From contig CM067062.1 of NCBI GenBank assembly GCA_033980235.1, forward strand, positions 19,893,203 through 19,957,202: a stretch of 64,000 nucleotides of DNA. The letters run 5' to 3'. Each line of letters starts with the position of its first letter. The first letter of the stretch is position 1. The DNA is from Diadema setosum (Eukaryota > Echinodermata > Echinoidea > Diadematoida > Diadematidae). The notes beneath the pieces were generated by a model. The model made no database searches. It was not told where the DNA came from and saw only the letters and a program-made list of their open reading frames with translations. The translations under genes were made by a program, and so were the position numbers. Shown piece after piece: positions 59,799-64,000 of the stretch.

Positions 59799-62774
59799 AT
59801 ACTGTCATGTACATGTAAATACAATTTTTCTTGCATAATTCTCTTCTGTTTGCAAGATGGGCCTCCAAGACATCATTTTGAGCATCCCCCCTCCCATTTA
59901 AAAAAAAATGGTCAAGGATGAATGAGTCTAGAAGGTATGACTAACATGACATAGTAGATGGCAGAATTTTTAGAGACCTTTTTGGATTATACCAGGGCTC
60001 GACCTTAGCGGGAGCCCGGGGACCATTGGCTCCCCAGAATCGCTACGGGCTCCCCAGAAATGTATGAAAAAAGCCCGGCTGGCTCCTTAAGTTTTTTTGC
60101 CGTATAGCCTCACGTTTCAAGACAGAATCATAGTTTATGTACACAATCACACTATTGACGAGTGCGAGCGGCCCCGGCGCGCGCAGCGAGCCCTGACGCT
60201 CGAAGTTATTATCCCTGCAATTGCAATACATGTATAGACTACACACTGAACATATTTCATTCTCCAGCCGGCCCACGTTGCCCGCATGTGTGTGTGTCTG
60301 TGTGTACCCGACGTGTGTGTGTTCCTATCTTCTATTATAGAATACTAGTAGTGTGCGCACATGCAATTCGCTGCTTGCGTACTGTGTACGCCGAATGGAA
60401 CTTCGCGCGCCTGAATCCCTGTCGCCTACGGACCGTGGATGTTTACATCGATCGCTGTGGTATCCCCATGTGTGGCCGGCTGGCTGGGGAGCGTGAGTAT
60501 AGTAGCTTAGCTATCACACACTGTAGCCAGCTGCCACTATAAACAGTTTACCCTATTTCGTTTTGAGTCGGGGTAAAAGCACTCCGTTGTGCAATGTCTG
60601 CTTCTTTTTCTCTACTTCTTCCGCTTTTCCCTTGCCTCCCAAGTACGAAATGATTTTTAGAATGTTGTGTGTGTGTTTTGTAACGTTATTGCATCATTTT
60701 TCTGCAAGGAAGAGGTGAGTTTCTGTTCGTGTATTGATGAGCACTGCAGTAAATGTGCAGGTGAAAAGCGTTCGAACTTTCTTTCCCCGAGTATCGTGGA
60801 AACTCGATGTATTTCTAGGCCTATTAAAGGAGATCTCATATAACAGAATACTTAATTATAACAAACTATTTTCCGGTCAAAATGAATTAATTTCCTTTGT
60901 TTTGTATCGTTTATTGACGATCCCAAGGATCTCGTCGCAATACAGAGTTTCCAATGTGTGTTAATTTTCGCGTAGCTTTCGGTGCTGCAAACTTTTGCTA
61001 GGGCCTAATCCTACTACTAAACTTATCGTTCTATTTCTGTCGTTTCTCACACCTCGTTTGGTACGATTTCTTCCATTTTATATCACTTTATCCGTTCCCT
61101 TTATACTTTGAAATATCTAAACAATTCTTTCAAGTGTCTCGCACTGTTATTTTCGTAACAGCGGTTTCTCCGCTTTGTTGCAATACTTTTTCGAATCGAA
61201 GCGACGTGTGTTGTCTTTTCTAAATATTTGTGTTGATGGGAGGTGTTGATACTTTGTATTTGTTATTTATTTTCCTCGGTTTTTATCTCGAGGGACTGTG
61301 CGTGTTTCTTAATGTTGATAGGAAAAGGCTAAAATGATCCGAGTGATGTCTGATGGTGATGATGAAAACTACGCTAGTATAAAAAGACGGCTTACTGCAA
61401 ATGCTGAGCGTACGTGCCGTTCGTTTTATTTCACTTTCCCTCTTATTCTTCTTCCCCCTTACTCTTCTTTCCCCTCCAAAGAATGATAAAAAAAAAGAAA
61501 TTACATACACCTCACAACAAAAAGATCCACGATCTACCAACCTTCGTAAAGTTAAATCTAAATGTTCAATATCAGCACAGAATAAGGAGAAAGCATGTCA
61601 TGAATTACAATAAATTAGAGCGAAGAGATTGTGAAATACTGAATATGTGCGCGCAGTCTCTTCGGCTCGAAGAAACTTGACACCCACCCCTCTCCCCTTG
61701 TGGAAATTTCCACAAAAGCAGGTGCCACACCCAGGTGCGTGCCAGACGAAAGAATGCGCGCACTGGAATAAACAGCGTGTAAATATCTTGAAAATATCGA
61801 TCTCGAGAAGAACCAGCTCAGTTGAATTAAAGGAATCATTGCAAAGATACCGTGATTCTACAATTTTATAGCCTTTCTTTTGGCGCATAGCAGGAAACAT
61901 CAGTCGAATATGGTGTACTTAATCGAATATCTTATGTTCCCTGAACAATAAAAAAGGGATCGATTAATCAGTCGATTAATCAGATTAATAAGTCAGCAAA
62001 ATCATGACAATTAATTTTAGTTCATGCTCATCATAACTGCTTATTACTTTTCAAAGTTTTGGCTATTAACATTCGTTCGTAGGTGTTTTTTTGTTTGTTT
62101 TGTTTTGTATGTTTTTCCTCGTGAAAGACGTAATGACTTCTTCGTATCGAATGTAAACTGCATGTTAAATACCGTAAACAAGCCATGCATCAGCTCAGCT
62201 ACTATGGCACATTCGATCCATCGGACTTGCAGTAACCTCTTATAGGCAGGAGCACATGGCGCATTCCTTTAAACTTGAAAGGACAACCACGTGTTTGCAC
62301 ATTGGCGCAGCCACACACAGCGCGGCATTTTGCGATCATCGTTATAGCAGACTTTCCGATTCCAGTCAGGGTAAAAAAAATTGGAATACCGGTACTTTTG
62401 GAAAATACTGATGTTTAAAATCCAGTAAAATTAAAAAGCCTGAAAACAGCGGATGATTATGTTTTATAGTAAACAATAGTTGGAAACACCAAACAGAGTT
62501 TTGCATTCACTCACACAGAAGCTTTCTTGAGAAGATGAAAGCATCCCCCTTCCCTGCTAGATAGTGGAAGCTTCCATAACTAGCCCAGCAAGTTTTGTTT
62601 GTACATACATGCACTTGTAGTCTTGTACACATGCATTGAGAGAAAGCAATCAATCAACGCTGAACATTGCGTAGTTTGGATTCTTTATCGTGCTAGTGAC
62701 CAGCTCGATACTTCGGCATGTGTCGTAATGTTATGTTAAAGAGCTTGTAGGCCTTATAAGTCGACAAGTTTAAT

Positions 62775-62884
62775 TCAAAATGGCAAAAAAGAGGGAGATG
62801 GAAAAAATACAGATTCTGGTGGAAAATACGGATTTTGGAGCTGCTGAGTATACGGATTTGTGCTTCCAAAGGTTGGCAGCTCTG
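62775..62884. mobile_element. Truncated MITE, right end only
   Basis: It ends in GGTTGGCAGCTCTG, a variant of the 59612 element's terminus, preceded by repeats of AAAATACGGATT type. No matching left end was found. Confidence 0.5.
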
Positions 62885-63068
62885 CTGATCAATCAACATG
62901 TGGCGTTACATAATTGTTTCTAACCCACACCTTGCAGCTACAAAAAGAAGAACCGATAAAGAAAGACAATAATTATGAACAGACCAGGGTAAGAAATTAC
63001 ACAAGGGAATGGGAGAGGGACCACACAAAACACCTACACACACACACGCAGGTGCACGGCAGGCACAG

Positions 63069-63069
<1 letters not shown>

Positions 63070-63106
<37 letters not shown>
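63070..63106. repeat. (CA)n microsatellite
   Basis: An uninterrupted CA tract inside the 3.36-kb element, next to further short CACACA and CAGGCA runs from about 63036. Confidence 0.9.
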
Positions 63107-63108
<2 letters not shown>

Positions 63109-63454
63109 TGACTGTGCTAAAACCTGTTAGATACTAAGAACCAGGTATCTCCGGCTTGTGTCTGGAGAAATGCATGTTATATCTAAACGAAATCTTCTCC
63201 ACCAGGTTAATACATGTATATACATGTAATAGACCTCTACTGCTGATTGTGACTGAGGGAAATGTGGCTCTCTAAAACTCAATTTGGCTCCCTAAAAAGG
63301 TCCCTGAGGAGCCCGGCTGGCTTCCTAGAAAAAAAGTTAAGGTCGAGCCCTGTATACATATATATTCAGAAAGAAATCCAATGTTTATTCTTGATCTACC
63401 TGTGGTGCATGGCATTACGCCACTGTAGGCATGAGACTTGGTAGGTCTGGACGT

Positions 63455-63625
63455 CACAAAGCTTTAGTACCAAGTGGTAGTCTTCTCATCCAGTGATGGC
63501 GGCAATGAAACTTCAACAATTCATAACTTTTTGAACAGATTGTCTGATCCTCCTCAAAGTTTCACTGATCATTGTGTTCTACTGAAATTGCTGCATTTTC
63601 TCAATTCTTATGTATATTAGATGAA
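63455..63625. repeat. Fragment related to the 1811-2421 foldback family
   Basis: The order CTTCTCATCCAGTG, then TTGTCTGATCCTCCTC, then AAAGTTTCACTGATC, then TTGCTGCATTTTCTCAAT parallels the right arm at about 2255-2390 (CTTATCCAGAG, GGTCTGATTTTCCTC, AACTTTCACTGATG, TTGCTGCTTTCACTCAAT). Confidence 0.6.
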
Positions 63626-64000
63626 CTTGTCTTTTAAGAGCATGCTGCAGTATCTGTGGATTTTTTTTAAATGGTAATAATGCTCTGTGTCAAACTTGCT
63701 TGAATTCAACTGTGAGTGCCATCTGTTAGAGATTTGAAGAAGTGCCATGAAATTCGAGTGTGTTATTTAAAATACTGAATATGCCTGATAGTAACTACAA
63801 TGTAATATCCACTGAATGATCTCATGCTCTTCACTGATTAGCTTTACAAATGCTTGTTCTTCAAGTCATGGTCTTAATTTGGGGAATCTAAAACATGCTA
63901 CAGAGTGAGTGGAACATTACTACAATGTATCTGTGAATGAATAGCTATATTTGTCACATAGATAAACTCCACATTGTTGTTTTTTTTCTTACTTTTCTCA
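63626..64000. other. No gene recognised
   Basis: AT-rich sequence with T-runs near 63661 and 63978; no open frame of interest. Confidence 0.35.

Larger units (their letters stand above)
59993..63352. mobile_element. 3.36-kb terminal-inverted-repeat element, non-autonomous
   Basis: CAGGGCTCGACCTTA (59993-60007) is exactly complemented at 63338-63352, and TATAC flanks both ends (59988-59992 and 63353-63357). Subterminal DNA at both ends carries GGCTCC/GAGCCCGGCTGGCT repeats in opposite orientation, so the ends belong to one family. The interior has a G+C-rich segment (60165-60200), no transposase frame, and other repeats nested in it. The ends look hAT-like but the 5-bp duplication does not fit that superfamily. 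Confidence 0.7.

Noticed and set aside
60162..60542. A 126-codon plus-strand frame
   Set aside because: Its start is also not ATG, it lies inside a transposon interior, and its cysteine- and arginine-rich make-up reflects local composition.

Overview
The window is animal nuclear DNA: AT-rich, intron-bearing and dominated by repeats, with no operons or long open reading frames. The only gene identified by name is the first coding exon of the GPN-loop GTPase GPN3, at the left edge on the minus strand. A second probable coding exon, of unknown identity, lies near 59.2 kb on the plus strand. Repeat style (foldback elements, CAGGG-type terminal inverted repeats, a retroposon tail ending in GAATTGAATTGAA) suggests a marine invertebrate. 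I cannot place it further from sequence alone.

Layout. 0-8.07 kb: GPN3 exon 1, its presumed promoter flank, two large inverted-repeat (foldback) elements, a 48-bp-stem hairpin, and sequence without recognisable genes. 8.07-54.35 kb: one continuous 46-kb higher-order tandem array. It has five copies, of about 9.8, 9.8, 11.3, 8.9 and 6.4 kb, and contains nested tandem units of about 2.0 kb. 54.35-64 kb: an LTR-like segment abutting the array, several short inverted-repeat transposons, a candidate coding exon at 59155-59395, and a 3.36-kb terminal-inverted-repeat element.

The array is the notable object. Each copy carries, in a fixed order and always on the minus strand, tRNA-derived units with internal RNA polymerase III A and B boxes followed by T-runs. 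Eleven are leucine-type (class II, long variable arm) and fourteen resemble tRNA-Ile/Met. Six more have only an A-box half, and further heads are badly eroded. Acceptor stems do not pair, so these are not functional tRNA genes. Between them lie repeated TGACGTCA palindromes, CG-rich blocks and (TG)n tracts. At some unit junctions and at the right end are tandem perfect 13-bp-stem hairpins, whose half-stem also occurs in unit heads. Three copies also carry a GC-rich transposon of about 600 bp. Near-identity of copies 1 and 2, a shared breakpoint mosaic and a copy-specific retroposon insertion indicate recent unequal exchange.

The many short open frames that recur across array copies are explained by DNA duplication and are not annotated as genes.
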